Origin: an uncultured Parabacteroides sp.
GTDB lineage: Bacteria > Bacteroidota > Bacteroidia > Bacteroidales > Tannerellaceae
Reading direction: 5' to 3'
Length of the DNA: 42,367 nt
Assembly: GCA_934718155.1 (NCBI GenBank)
Contig: CAKUZF010000021.1
Span: 1 to 42,367, forward strand
A program made the position numbers and the translations under genes. Below the pieces are notes generated by a model, which worked only from the letters and a program-made list of their open reading frames with translations, searched no databases and had not been told where the DNA came from. Position 1 is the first letter of the stretch. Each line of letters starts with the position of its first letter. Below, one piece after another: positions 1 to 7,101 of the stretch.

Positions 1-1
1 G

Positions 2-74
2 TGGTGCCACCAGGAATCGAACCGGGGACACAAGGATTTTCAGTCCTTTGCTCTACCAACTGAGCTATGGCACC
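2..74 (-). tRNA. tRNA-Phe (anticodon GAA)
   Basis: On the minus strand the sequence folds as a full cloverleaf. The acceptor stem pairs 68-74 with 3-9, position 2 is the discriminator A, the T arm reads GGTTCGATTCC, and the anticodon loop carries GAA. CCA is not encoded, because only one C follows the discriminator before the window edge. It is transcribed divergently from tRNA-Pro, from a promoter at 111-140. Confidence 0.97.
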
Positions 75-110
75 ATCATGTTTGTCGTATCGTTGTTTCG
101 ATTACGGGTG

Positions 111-140
111 CAAAGGTAGGGATTATTTTTAAACTGGCAA
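111..140 (-). promoter_or_regulatory. Promoter of tRNA-Phe
   Basis: On the minus strand a TTG (138-140) lies exactly 19 nt upstream of TACCTTTG (111-118), matching the Bacteroidetes -33/-7 consensus TTG-N19-TAnnTTTG. The transcribed leader begins GCACCCGTAATCGAAAC and continues to the tRNA 5' end at 74. The leader is nearly identical to that of tRNA-Pro on the other strand. Confidence 0.85.
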
Positions 141-230
141 GCGTTTCTTGCACTTTTTTTAATCTTTGGCCGTAAAAAGCCAATTGTGGAAGAAAAATGC
201 ACTTTTCTTGAAAAAAGATGGTCGTAGGTA

Positions 231-260
231 TTGCAGGTTCAAAAAATAGGTGTACCTTTG
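231..260 (+). promoter_or_regulatory. Promoter of tRNA-Pro
   Basis: TTG (231-233) is followed after 19 nt by TACCTTTG (253-260), a perfect Bacteroidetes promoter. A short A-tract (GAAAAAAG, about 210-217) lies upstream. The block from TTG through the leader GCACCCG recurs almost unchanged at 42286-42320. Confidence 0.87.
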
Positions 261-299
261 CACCCGTAATCGAAAACGATACGATTACAACGAAAGAAT

Positions 300-373
300 C
301 GGGATGTAGCACAGTTGGCTAGCGCGCCACGTTCGGGACGTGGAGGTCGGAAGTTCGAGTCTTCTCATCCCGA
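300..373 (+). tRNA. tRNA-Pro (anticodon CGG)
   Basis: A complete cloverleaf is visible. Acceptor stem CGGGATG (300-306) pairs with CATCCCG (366-372), and 373 is the discriminator A. The anticodon stem CCACG/CGTGG encloses TTCGGGA with anticodon CGG at 334-336. CCA is not encoded. A terminator follows at 382-416. Confidence 0.97.
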
Positions 374-381
374 CTCAAAAG

Positions 382-416
382 AAGCAGAAATCGAAAAGGT
401 TTCTGCTTTTTTTGTT
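382..416 (+). terminator. Rho-independent terminator of tRNA-Pro
   Basis: A perfect 9-bp stem AAGCAGAAA (382-390) / TTTCTGCTT (400-408) with a 9-nt loop is followed by a T-rich tract to 416. It separates the tRNA from the DUF4286 gene. Confidence 0.88.
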
Positions 417-455
417 TTATCGAGTGTCGAACTAAAAAGAAGGAGGAGAACTACA

Positions 456-764
456 ATGATTGTTTATAACACCACTTTCCATATTCATAAGGAGGTCCTT
501 GCGGACTGTTTGGGCTATTTGCGCACGCAATACATTCCTCGTGCCGTTGAGGGCGGCTTGCTGTCCAACCCTTATCTGCGTCGCGTGCTGAGTTCGGAGA
601 ACGAGGAGGGCGAGAGCTATTGCGTACAGTTTCATGTCGAGGATGTGGAGACGCTGAACGACTGGTCGCAAAAGGTGGGCCGCTCGTTGCAGAACGACTT
701 GGTGAATCGTTTCAGAGAGAAGGTGGCAGGCTTCTCGACGTTGCTCGAAGAGATCGAGCTGTAA
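456..764 (+). CDS. DUF4286 family protein
   Basis: This is a 102-residue cytosolic protein beginning MIVYNTTFHI and matching my recollection of the small Bacteroidetes family DUF4286; no biochemical role is known to me. I chose the ATG at 456 because AGGAGG lies at 441-446, directly upstream; the longer open frame would run back through the tRNA-Pro gene and its terminator. There is no signal peptide or membrane segment. The C-terminal half is predicted helical (DVETLNDWSQKVG...). ruvC starts 13 nt after its stop, so the two are probably co-transcribed. Family assignment is by sequence feel; function unknown. Confidence 0.8.
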   Translation: MIVYNTTFHIHKEVLADCLGYLRTQYIPRAVEGGLLSNPYLRRVLSSENEEGESYCVQFHVEDVETLNDWSQKVGRSLQNDLVNRFREKVAGFSTLLEEIEL

Positions 765-777
765 ATAGCGCAGCCGT

Positions 778-1332
778 ATGGAACGCATTATATTGGGCAT
801 AGACCCGGGAACGATCGTGATGGGCTATGCGCTGCTGAAGATTGAGGATCGCAAGCCCAAGCTCATGGTCATGGGTGTCTTGAAGCTGGATAAGTATGAG
901 AGCCATTACCTGCGCTTAAAGAAGATCTTCGAGCGGGTCACGATGCTGATCGACGAGTATCACCCCGACGAGTTGGCCATCGAGGCGCCTTTCTTCGGGA
1001 AGAATGTGCAGAGTATGCTGAAGCTCGGGCGTGCGCAAGGCGTGGCGATGGCCGCTGCTTTGGAGCGAGACATCCCTATCTTCGAGTATGCGCCCATGAA
1101 GATCAAGCTGTCGATGACGGGCAATGGTGATGCGTCGAAAGAGCAGGTGGCGGGCATGCTGCAGCGTTACTTGAAGCTTTCCGACGAGCAAATGCCGGCT
1201 AAGCTTGACGCGACCGATGCCTTGGCGGTCGCCATGTGTCATTTCTTCCAGGGCAGCAATCCGGTTAGCGAAAAGAAATACACCGACTGGAAAGACTTCA
1301 TCCAGAAGAATCCCAACCGGCGAAGCCGATAA
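778..1332 (+). CDS. ruvC: Holliday junction resolvase RuvC
   Basis: RuvC is the endonuclease of the RuvABC resolvasome; it cuts Holliday junctions symmetrically with divalent metal. The 184-residue protein has the RNase H-like fold signature: LGIDPGT with D9, E69 in ELAIEAP, and D144/D147 in KLDATDALAVAMCH. These match the four E. coli catalytic acids (D7, E66, D138, D141) in order and spacing. Length is only slightly above the usual 170-175. The final stretch, about 20 basic and polar residues, extends past the core. It follows the DUF4286 gene by 13 nt and converges on the glutamate dehydrogenase gene. Confidence 0.95.
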   Translation: MERIILGIDPGTIVMGYALLKIEDRKPKLMVMGVLKLDKYESHYLRLKKIFERVTMLIDEYHPDELAIEAPFFGKNVQSMLKLGRAQGVAMAAALERDIPIFEYAPMKIKLSMTGNGDASKEQVAGMLQRYLKLSDEQMPAKLDATDALAVAMCHFFQGSNPVSEKKYTDWKDFIQKNPNRRSR

Positions 1333-1352
1333 AAGCCTGGGTCATGCGCCTA

Positions 1353-1409
1353 ACAAAAAAAATTGGATTATGAATCAGAATGGGCGGACCATTCTGAATT
1401 CATAATCCA
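1353..1409 (-). terminator. Long hairpin terminator of the first glutamate dehydrogenase gene
   Basis: Arms at about 1364-1383 and 1389-1409 form a stem of about 19 bp with one bulged base and a 5-nt loop. Read on the minus strand it is followed by AATTTTTTTTG, so it should terminate gdh transcription. It may also slow ruvC transcripts coming from the other side, although the plus-strand tail is not T-rich. Confidence 0.75.
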
Positions 1410-1437
1410 TATTCTTAATTATAAACGGCAGTCTTGT

Positions 1438-2772
1438 TTATACGATGCCTTGAGCCATCATAGCCTTAGCCACCTTCATGAAGCCTGCGATGTTCGCACC
1501 CTTCACGTAGTTGATGTACTCGCCCTCTTTACCATGAGATACGCACTGGTTGTGGATGTCGCTCATGATCTGGTGCAACTTCTGGTCAACCTCGGCAGCT
1601 GTCCAAGAGATGTGCATAGCGTTCTGAGTCATCTCCAAGCCTGAAGTAGCCACGCCACCAGCGTTCACTGCCTTACCCGGAGCGAACAACATGCGATGCT
1701 GGATGAACAGGTCGACCGCCTCAGCCGTACAACCCATGTTAGATACCTCAGCAACACACAATGTGCCGTTGTCGATCAGCATCTGTGCGTCCTTGTCGTT
1801 CAACTCGTTCTGAGTTGCGCACGGCAAAGCGATATCCACCTTTTGTACCCAAGGTTTCTTGCCTGCGAAGAAGGTTGCGCCGGGGAACTTCTCTGCGTAA
1901 GGAGCTACAATGTCATTGCCTGAGCTACGCAACTCCAACATATAATCGATCTTCTCGCCTGAGATACCATCCGGATCGTATACATAACCGTCAGGACCAG
2001 AGATCGTAACAACCTTTGCGCCCAACTGGGTAGCCTTTGTTACGGCGCCCCATGCCACGTTGCCGAAGCCAGAGACAGCAACCGTCTTGCCCTTGATGTC
2101 GATTCCGTGAGTCTCACACATCTGGTGTACGAAGTAGAGCGCACCGAAACCAGTTGCTTCCGGACGGAGGATAGAACCACCAAACTCCATGCCCTTGCCT
2201 GTGAAAGTACCTGTGTTCTCGCGAGCCAATTTCTTATACATGCCATACATGTAGCCAACCTCACGACCACCTACGCCGATGTCACCAGCGGGAACGTCGC
2301 GGTCCGGACCCAAGTTGCGCCACAACTCCAGGATGAATGCCTGGCAGAAGCGCATGATCTCAGCGTCGCTCTTGCCACGAGGTGCGAAGTCAGAACCACC
2401 CTTACCACCGCCCATAGGCAATGTAGTCAACGCATTCTTGAAAGTCTGCTCGAAACCTAAGAACTTCAGGATTGAAAGGTTCACTGAGGGATGGAAACGG
2501 ATACCGCCCTTGTACGGGCCGATCGCGTTGTTGAATTGTACACGGTAGCCTAAGTTGACTTGGATCTCGCCCTTGTCATCTACCCAGGGTACACGGAAAG
2601 TAAAGATACGCTCAGGCTCAACGAGTCTCTCGATGATCTTTGCTTTTTCAAACTCAGGGTGTTGGTTATAGACCTCTTCGATGGATAACAACACTTCCTT
2701 AACGGCTTGCAAATACTCTTTTTCGCCCGGGTGCTTTGCCTCAAGCGCTTGTAAAATTACTTCTGTCTTCAT
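1438..2772 (-). CDS. gdhB: Glutamate dehydrogenase, NAD-type loop (paralogue 1)
   Basis: A 444-residue class I hexameric glutamate dehydrogenase: glutamate + H2O + NAD(P)+ to 2-oxoglutarate + ammonia. Visible landmarks are GPYKGG with K88, PMGGGKGG with catalytic K124, and PAGDIGVGGRE with D164. The Rossmann turn is SGFGNVAWG (234-242) and the second strand ends TISGPDGY (256-263), so no acidic-plus-serine NADP pattern is seen. This resembles the NAD-linked enzyme of Porphyromonas gingivalis as I recall it; cofactor preference is inferred. A paralogue of identical length lies at 37887-39221. The gene has its own promoter at 2809-2838 and terminator at 1353-1409. The symbol follows Bacteroides usage and is tentative. 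Confidence 0.93.
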   Translation of the reverse strand: MKTEVILQALEAKHPGEKEYLQAVKEVLLSIEEVYNQHPEFEKAKIIERLVEPERIFTFRVPWVDDKGEIQVNLGYRVQFNNAIGPYKGGIRFHPSVNLSILKFLGFEQTFKNALTTLPMGGGKGGSDFAPRGKSDAEIMRFCQAFILELWRNLGPDRDVPAGDIGVGGREVGYMYGMYKKLARENTGTFTGKGMEFGGSILRPEATGFGALYFVHQMCETHGIDIKGKTVAVSGFGNVAWGAVTKATQLGAKVVTISGPDGYVYDPDGISGEKIDYMLELRSSGNDIVAPYAEKFPGATFFAGKKPWVQKVDIALPCATQNELNDKDAQMLIDNGTLCVAEVSNMGCTAEAVDLFIQHRMLFAPGKAVNAGGVATSGLEMTQNAMHISWTAAEVDQKLHQIMSDIHNQCVSHGKEGEYINYVKGANIAGFMKVAKAMMAQGIV

Positions 2773-2808
2773 AGCATGTGCTAATTAAAAAGGATAACAT
2801 TCTGACGG

Positions 2809-2838
2809 CAAATGTAGGTATTTCTTTTGAACGGGCAA
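2809..2838 (-). promoter_or_regulatory. Promoter of the first glutamate dehydrogenase gene
   Basis: Minus strand: TTG (836-838 of the 2 kb block, that is 2836-2838), 19-nt spacer, TACATTTG (2809-2816). The untranslated leader is about 30 nt. No palindrome comparable to that of the second gdh promoter is seen here. Confidence 0.8.
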
Positions 2839-2931
2839 GCTATTTGCTTACTTATTTTCAAAAAATCGCATTGTTTTCCCGACTTAAGTCATGCCCTTCA
2901 TTTTATTGTTCCAATTATACGAAATTTTATC

Positions 2932-2939
2932 TATTTTTG
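2932..2939 (+). promoter_or_regulatory. Likely -7 box of the PEP-synthase-like gene
   Basis: TATTTTTG matches TAnnTTTG. The nearest TTG (2906-2908) is 23 nt upstream, slightly long, so the -33 element is uncertain. The box lies inside the extended open frame that begins at 2778, which supports the internal ATG at 2967 as the real start. Confidence 0.55.
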
Positions 2940-2966
2940 GCTCATACAAATACGATAGAATCATTT

Positions 2967-5921
2967 ATGAGTGGTATCCCTAATTTGAAGGATTTGGTGT
3001 TTAGAGACACTCCTTTCGCCAATTTGATGAATAAGCGTATCTATAATGTATTGCTTATCGCAACGAAATATGACGCCTTCATGCTCGAAGACGACGGGCG
3101 TGTAGACGAGCAAATCTTCAACGAGTACACCTCCTTGAGCCTGCGTTATCCGCCCCGCTTCACGCAGGTGACTACCGAAGAGGAGGCGCTGAACGAACTG
3201 AAGAATCGCAACTTCGAGCTGATCATCTGTATGCCCAACATGGACAACCGCGACATCTTCGCGGCGGCCACCGAGATCAAGGTGCATTATCCCAACATCC
3301 CTATCGTGGTGCTCACCCCCTTCTCGAAGGAGGTCTCGAAGCGCATGGCAAACGAGGATCTGAGCGCGATCGACTATGTGTTCAGCTGGCTGGGCAATTC
3401 GGAGCTGCTGCTGGCGATTATCAAGCTGATCGAGGATAAGATGAACGCCCCCGACGACACGGCCAGCGTTGGCGTGCAGATCATCCTCTTGGTCGAAGAC
3501 TCCGTGCGTTTCTACTCCTCGGCCTTGCCGCACCTTTACAAGTTCGTGTTAGAGCAGAGCCAGATGTTCGCCAAGGAGGCCCTGAACGAACACCAGAGCA
3601 TGTTGCGCATGCGTGGCCGCCCAAAGATCAAGCTGGCTCGCACCTACGAGGAGGCGGTGCGCATCTTCGACCAGTATCGCGACAACATGCTGGGCATCAT
3701 CTCCGACATGAGCTTCATGCGTGATGGGGCGAAAGATCCCTATGCGGGCTATAAGTTCGGGCAGTATGTGCGAAAGACCGGCCTGATCATTCCGCTTGTC
3801 TTGGAGTCTTCCGAGTCGAGCAACGCGGTCTACGCCAAGGAGCTGAACGCCTCGTTCATCGATAAGAACTCGAAGAGCTATCCGCAGGATCTGCGGGCGA
3901 GCATCATGCGCCGCTTTGGTTTTGGCGATTTCGTGATCATCGATCCGCACACCAAGCAGGAGATTATGCACATCAAAGACTTGAAGGATTTGCAGACGAA
4001 GGTGTTTCAGATCCCCGACGACTCGCTGGTCTTCCACCTCTCGCGCAACCATTTCTCTCGTTTCTTCTATTCCCGCGCCATATTCCCGCCCGCCGAGGTG
4101 CTGAAGCATGTTGACGTGAGCGACTATAAGGATATGAACGAGGCGCGCCAGCTGATCTTCGACCTGATCGTGCAATACCGCCGGATGAAGAACTCGGGCG
4201 TCGTCGCGGTCTATCAGAAGGACCGATTCGACGAGTATAGCAACTTCGCCCGCATCGGCGACGGCTCGTTGGGAGGCAAAGGGCGCGGCCTGGCCTTTAT
4301 TGGTGCGATGGTGAAGCGCTATCCGAAGCTGGAGCACGATAACTTCATGGTCACGATCCCCAAGACGGTCGTGGTCTGTACCGACATCTTCGACGAGTTT
4401 ATGGAGACCAACGGACTTTATCCCGTGGCGTTGAGCGACAACGACGACGAGACAATCCTTCGCTATTTCCTGCGGGCCAGCCTCCCTTCGAAGCTGATCG
4501 AAGACCTGATGGCCTTCTTCGATGTCGTGAAGGGGCCGATTGCCGTCCGCTCGTCCAGCCTGCTCGAAGATTCGCATTATCAGCCTTTTGCCGGCATCTA
4601 CTCCACCTATATGGTGCCTAAGATCGAAGAGAAATACGACATGTTGCGCACCGTGAGCGACGCGATCAAGGCGGTCTATGCCTCGGTGTTCTTTCGGGAT
4701 AGCAAGGCCTACATGACCGCCACTTCCAACCTGATCGACCAAGAGAAGATGGCCGTGGTGTTGCAAGAGGTGGTGGGCTCGCGCTATGGCGACCATTTCT
4801 ACCCGACCCTGTCGGGCGTGGCCCGCTCGCTCAACTTCTATCCCATTGGCAACGAGAAGGCCGAAGATGGCATCGCCAACATCGCCTTGGGCTTGGGCAA
4901 GTATATCGTAGATGGGGGGCAGACCTTGCGCTTTTCGCCTCGCCATCCGCACAATATCTTGCAGATGAGCACGATGGATCTTGCCCTGCGCGAAACGCAG
5001 ACGCGCTTCTATGCGCTCGACCTGAAGAACCTGGCCGAGCGTTTCTCGGTGGATGATGCCTTCAACCTGTTGAAGCTAAGCGTGAAAGATGCCGATGCCG
5101 ATGGCGCTTTGCGTTATATCGTTTCCACCTTCGATCCCTACGACCAGATCATTCGCGACGGCTATTACCCCGGCGGACGAAAGATCCTTTCGTTTTGCAA
5201 CATCTTGCAGCACGACGTTTTCCCCCTGGCCTCTACGTTAGACTATCTGTTGGGCATCGGCCAGAAGGAGATGGGGCGCCCGGTGGAGATCGAGTTCGCC
5301 GTCAATATCGATCAGGCCGACCCGAAGCGGGCCACCTTCTATCTGTTGCAAATCCGTCCGATCGTTGACAATAAGGAGGTGATGGATGAGGATTTGAGCC
5401 TCGTGCGTAACGAGGATACGCTGCTTTCCTCCACCAGCGTCTTGGGTCATGGCGTTGTGGGCGACGTGTATGACGTGGTGTATGTCAAGACGGGCTCCTT
5501 CAATTCATCCAACACGCAAGCCATTGCCTACGAGATCGAGCGGATCAACCGTGGCTTTACCGACCGCGAGCAGGGCTATGTGTTGGTCGGCCCCGGCCGT
5601 TGGGGCAGTAGCGATCCGTGGCTGGGCGTGCCCGTCAAGTGGCCGCATATCAGCAATGCCCGCGTGATTGTGGAGTGTGGCCTTGAGAACTATCGGGTCG
5701 ATCCCAGCCAGGGCACGCACTTCTTCCAAAACCTCACCTCTTTCGGTGTGGGCTACTTCACGATCAACCCCTTCAAGGGCGATGGTTGGTTCGACGAGGC
5801 GTTTCTGAACGCGCAGCCGGCGGTTGAGGAGACCGACTTTCTGCGTCATGTGCGTTTCGAGCAGCCCATAGTGATCAAGATGGATGGCAAGCGCAGTCTG
5901 GGTGTTGTCATGAAGCCTTGA
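2967..5921 (+). CDS. PEP-synthase-like ATP-grasp protein with two receiver-like domains
   Basis: 984 residues from ATG 2967, chosen because a -7 box sits at 2932-2939 and the upstream 63 codons look non-coding. Residues about 25-155 resemble a degenerate receiver (no clear phospho-acceptor). Residues about 170-320 look like a fuller receiver: VEDS acids at 177-178, D247 in ISDMSF, S281, K300, with a helical insertion at about 195-220. Residues about 430-800 match the PEP synthase/PPDK ATP-binding domain (GGKGRG 436-441, AVRSSSLLEDS 526-536, LQIRPI 794-799). The GGxxSH phosphohistidine motif and the C-terminal PEP-binding barrel of true PEP synthases are absent. Instead a 170-residue tail carries GPGRWGSSDPWLG (875-887). 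Often annotated phosphoenolpyruvate synthase; that reaction is doubtful here. Cytosolic, apparently single-gene unit. Confidence 0.8.
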   Translation: MSGIPNLKDLVFRDTPFANLMNKRIYNVLLIATKYDAFMLEDDGRVDEQIFNEYTSLSLRYPPRFTQVTTEEEALNELKNRNFELIICMPNMDNRDIFAAATEIKVHYPNIPIVVLTPFSKEVSKRMANEDLSAIDYVFSWLGNSELLLAIIKLIEDKMNAPDDTASVGVQIILLVEDSVRFYSSALPHLYKFVLEQSQMFAKEALNEHQSMLRMRGRPKIKLARTYEEAVRIFDQYRDNMLGIISDMSFMRDGAKDPYAGYKFGQYVRKTGLIIPLVLESSESSNAVYAKELNASFIDKNSKSYPQDLRASIMRRFGFGDFVIIDPHTKQEIMHIKDLKDLQTKVFQIPDDSLVFHLSRNHFSRFFYSRAIFPPAEVLKHVDVSDYKDMNEARQLIFDLIVQYRRMKNSGVVAVYQKDRFDEYSNFARIGDGSLGGKGRGLAFIGAMVKRYPKLEHDNFMVTIPKTVVVCTDIFDEFMETNGLYPVALSDNDDETILRYFLRASLPSKLIEDLMAFFDVVKGPIAVRSSSLLEDSHYQPFAGIYSTYMVPKIEEKYDMLRTVSDAIKAVYASVFFRDSKAYMTATSNLIDQEKMAVVLQEVVGSRYGDHFYPTLSGVARSLNFYPIGNEKAEDGIANIALGLGKYIVDGGQTLRFSPRHPHNILQMSTMDLALRETQTRFYALDLKNLAERFSVDDAFNLLKLSVKDADADGALRYIVSTFDPYDQIIRDGYYPGGRKILSFCNILQHDVFPLASTLDYLLGIGQKEMGRPVEIEFAVNIDQADPKRATFYLLQIRPIVDNKEVMDEDLSLVRNEDTLLSSTSVLGHGVVGDVYDVVYVKTGSFNSSNTQAIAYEIERINRGFTDREQGYVLVGPGRWGSSDPWLGVPVKWPHISNARVIVECGLENYRVDPSQGTHFFQNLTSFGVGYFTINPFKGDGWFDEAFLNAQPAVEETDFLRHVRFEQPIVIKMDGKRSLGVVMKP

Positions 5922-5940
5922 GCCGAGGCGGCGTTGATTG

Positions 5941-5966
5941 CAGGTAGAGGGAGCCACCTCTGCCTG
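5941..5966 (+). repeat. Hairpin after the PEP-synthase-like gene
   Basis: CAGGTAGAGG (5941-5950) pairs with CCTCTGCCTG (5957-5966), one G-U wobble, 6-nt loop. It starts 20 nt after the stop codon. No T-tract follows, so it may be a weak terminator or a 3'-end stabiliser. Confidence 0.5.
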
Positions 5967-5970
5967 CATG

Positions 5971-6097
5971 AAAAAACGACGGGCAACGGCGTAAAAAACG
6001 ATGGGCAACGGCGTAAAAAACGACGGGCAACAAAATTTATCCGAATGGGCAACGAAATTTATCCGAACGGGCAACAAAATTTATCCGAATGGGCAAA
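5971..6097. repeat. 22-bp-period tandem repeat array, locus 1
   Basis: Two full copies of AAAAAACGAYGGGCAACGGC + GT (5971-5992, 5993-6014) are followed by a switch unit, then three copies of GGGCAACRAAATTTATCCGA + AY (6025-6046, 6047-6068, 6069-6090) and a partial copy. Every unit is exactly 22 bp and all share GGGCAAC. Units differ only at one or two positions. The period is not a multiple of three, so it is unlikely to be coding. A related array lies at 34611-34738. Confidence 0.85.
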
Positions 6098-6117
6098 CAG
6101 GCGGCGACATGCGAATA

Positions 6118-6258
6118 CGCCCTGAAAGGGCAAAAGCACTCAGCCCAGAGCAACGCCCTGGGGAACAAGAATATGTCAGTTCTATCGCTCTGAAAGAGCA
6201 AAAGAAACACACACTTTGTGTTCCTGCTGCCCCTGTAGGGCGGACACCCGAAACACAC
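6118..6258. repeat. Extragenic element made of small hairpins
   Basis: The segment holds four short inverted repeats in series: GCCCT-GAA-AGGGC (from 6119), CCCAG...CTGGG (about 6143-6163), GCTCT-GAA-AGAGC (about 6187-6199) and GCCC-CTGTA-GGGC (about 6230-6242). No open frame in it looks coding. The style resembles dispersed intergenic repeats I have seen in Bacteroidales, but only one copy is present in this window. With the array before it, this fills the gap 5922-6337. Confidence 0.5.
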
Positions 6259-6337
6259 ACTATATAAACTATTTGCTTAAACAGAAAAAGGACACCTAAC
6301 TTAATAGATGTCCTTCTAATTAAATGTAATAATGTGG

Positions 6338-6607
6338 TTACTTCTTGGAATAGTGATATCTCATAGAGAATATATAAACCTCTATCATATCATCATGCAC
6401 AGAATAGATAAGCCTGTGCTCTGAATTGATTCGTCTTGACCATTTACCTGCCAATTCATATTTGAGGGGTTCTGGCTTACCTATTCCCATGTAAGGATGT
6501 TCCAATATATCAGCAAGCAGTTTCTTAATGCGTTTGGTTATATTGGGGTCATTCTTTTTCCAATATTCCCAATGCTCTTGTGCAATAGGAGTAAATATCA
6601 GTTTCAT
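6338..6607 (-). CDS. yoeB: YoeB-family toxin (ribosome-dependent mRNA endonuclease)
   Basis: 89 residues with close resemblance to E. coli YoeB: MKLIF start, GKPEPLKYELAGKWSRRI core, and C-terminal MRYHY. The YoeB catalytic residues are in place: E46 (GKPEPLK), R65 (EHR) and H85 (RYHY). YoeB binds the 50S/30S interface and cleaves mRNA in the A site; its partner YefM neutralises it. The ATG overlaps the antitoxin stop by 4 nt (6604-6607), giving translational coupling. Base composition is visibly more AT-rich than flanking genes, suggesting horizontal acquisition. The gene converges on nothing obvious: a repeat-filled gap separates it from the upstream plus-strand gene. Confidence 0.95.
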   Translation of the reverse strand: MKLIFTPIAQEHWEYWKKNDPNITKRIKKLLADILEHPYMGIGKPEPLKYELAGKWSRRINSEHRLIYSVHDDMIEVYIFSMRYHYSKK

Positions 6608-6858
6608 AATTCGTCTAATTTTACTTCTATTCCTCTACCTGCCTTTAAATCTTCTTCTCCTTTACGAATATCATTCATGGTCTGTTCAGACGACATAATA
6701 TATTCAGTTTCCTTTAAAGAGTTATATTCTTCCAATGAAATCATGACTACTCCTGTGCCATTACCACGATTGATAACCACTGTGTCGCAATCGTCAATGA
6801 CTGAGTCAATATAACCTTTAAGGTTGGCTCTTAAATCTGTGTAATTGGCTGTTATCAT
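6604..6858 (-). CDS. yefM: YefM/Phd-family antitoxin
   Basis: 84 residues: an N-terminal Phd/YefM fold (MITANYTDLRANLKGYIDSV) for DNA binding and dimerisation, then VVINRGNGTGVVMISLEEYNSL, and a charged C-terminal tail (GEEDLKAGRGIEV) that would wrap the toxin. It represses its own operon, alone weakly and with YoeB strongly, in known systems. A good ribosome site (GAAAGGAGAA) precedes the ATG. First gene of the pair; its stop overlaps the yoeB start by 4 nt. Promoter and operator at 6879-6911. Confidence 0.94.
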   Translation of the reverse strand: MITANYTDLRANLKGYIDSVIDDCDTVVINRGNGTGVVMISLEEYNSLKETEYIMSSEQTMNDIRKGEEDLKAGRGIEVKLDEL

Positions 6859-6878
6859 AAGTTCTCCTTTCTATAACG

Positions 6879-6911
6879 CAAAGGTATGTACTTATTTGCG
6901 TACTTGCAAAT
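6879..6911 (-). promoter_or_regulatory. yefM-yoeB promoter with operator repeats
   Basis: Minus strand: TTTG (6907-6910), 20-nt spacer, TACCTTTG (6879-6886). Between and over these boxes lie two GTAC cores, at 6888-6891 and 6900-6903, 12 bp apart centre to centre, and a perfect ATTTGC/GCAAAT inverted repeat (6894-6899, 6906-6911). From the E. coli yefM operator (TGTACA cores at a similar distance, from memory) this is the likely autorepression site. Confidence 0.72.
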
Positions 6912-6965
6912 ATAAATAGTTAATTTAACTCACACGGTTAAACCACGCTAAACCAGCACTGCCTA

Positions 6966-7009
6966 AAAACAAAAAATCAGATAGCCATCCTTTAGATAAC
7001 TATCTGATT
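6966..7009 (-). terminator. Rho-independent terminator of tRNA-Gly
   Basis: Perfect 10-bp stem AATCAGATAG (6975-6984) / CTATCTGATT (7000-7009). On the minus strand the stem is followed by a T-rich run (TTTTGTTTTTAG), directly after the tRNA 3' end. Confidence 0.88.
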
Positions 7010-7017
7010 CTCATTCG

Positions 7018-7090
7018 AGCGGCAAACGGGGCTCGAACCCGCGACCCTCAGCTTGGGAAGCTGATGCTCTACCAACTGAGCTACTGCCGC
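7018..7090 (-). tRNA. tRNA-Gly (anticodon CCC)
   Basis: Minus-strand cloverleaf: acceptor GCGGCAG (7084-7090) pairs with TTGCCGC (7019-7025); discriminator is U (7018), usual for bacterial glycine tRNAs. The anticodon stem TCAGC/GCTGA encloses TTCCCAA, anticodon CCC. T arm GGTTCGAGCCC. A -7-like TACATTTG lies at 7102-7109 on the same strand. Confidence 0.96.
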
Positions 7091-7101
7091 ATTAACCGCT
7101 G

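Noticed and set aside
315..455. N-terminal extension of the DUF4286 protein back to 315
   Set aside because: It would be encoded by the tRNA-Pro gene and its terminator; a Shine-Dalgarno sequence directly precedes ATG 456.
2778..2966. 63-codon extension of the PEP-synthase-like protein
   Set aside because: It overlaps the promoter of the divergent gdh gene and its own likely -7 box at 2932-2939, and the sequence looks non-coding.
3549..4952. 467-codon open frame on the minus strand
   Set aside because: A mirror of the PEP-synthase-like gene: His/Arg/Val-rich, low-complexity product typical of the antisense of GC-rich codons.
5971..6097. CRISPR array
   Set aside because: Units are contiguous 22-mers without unique spacers, and there are no cas genes.
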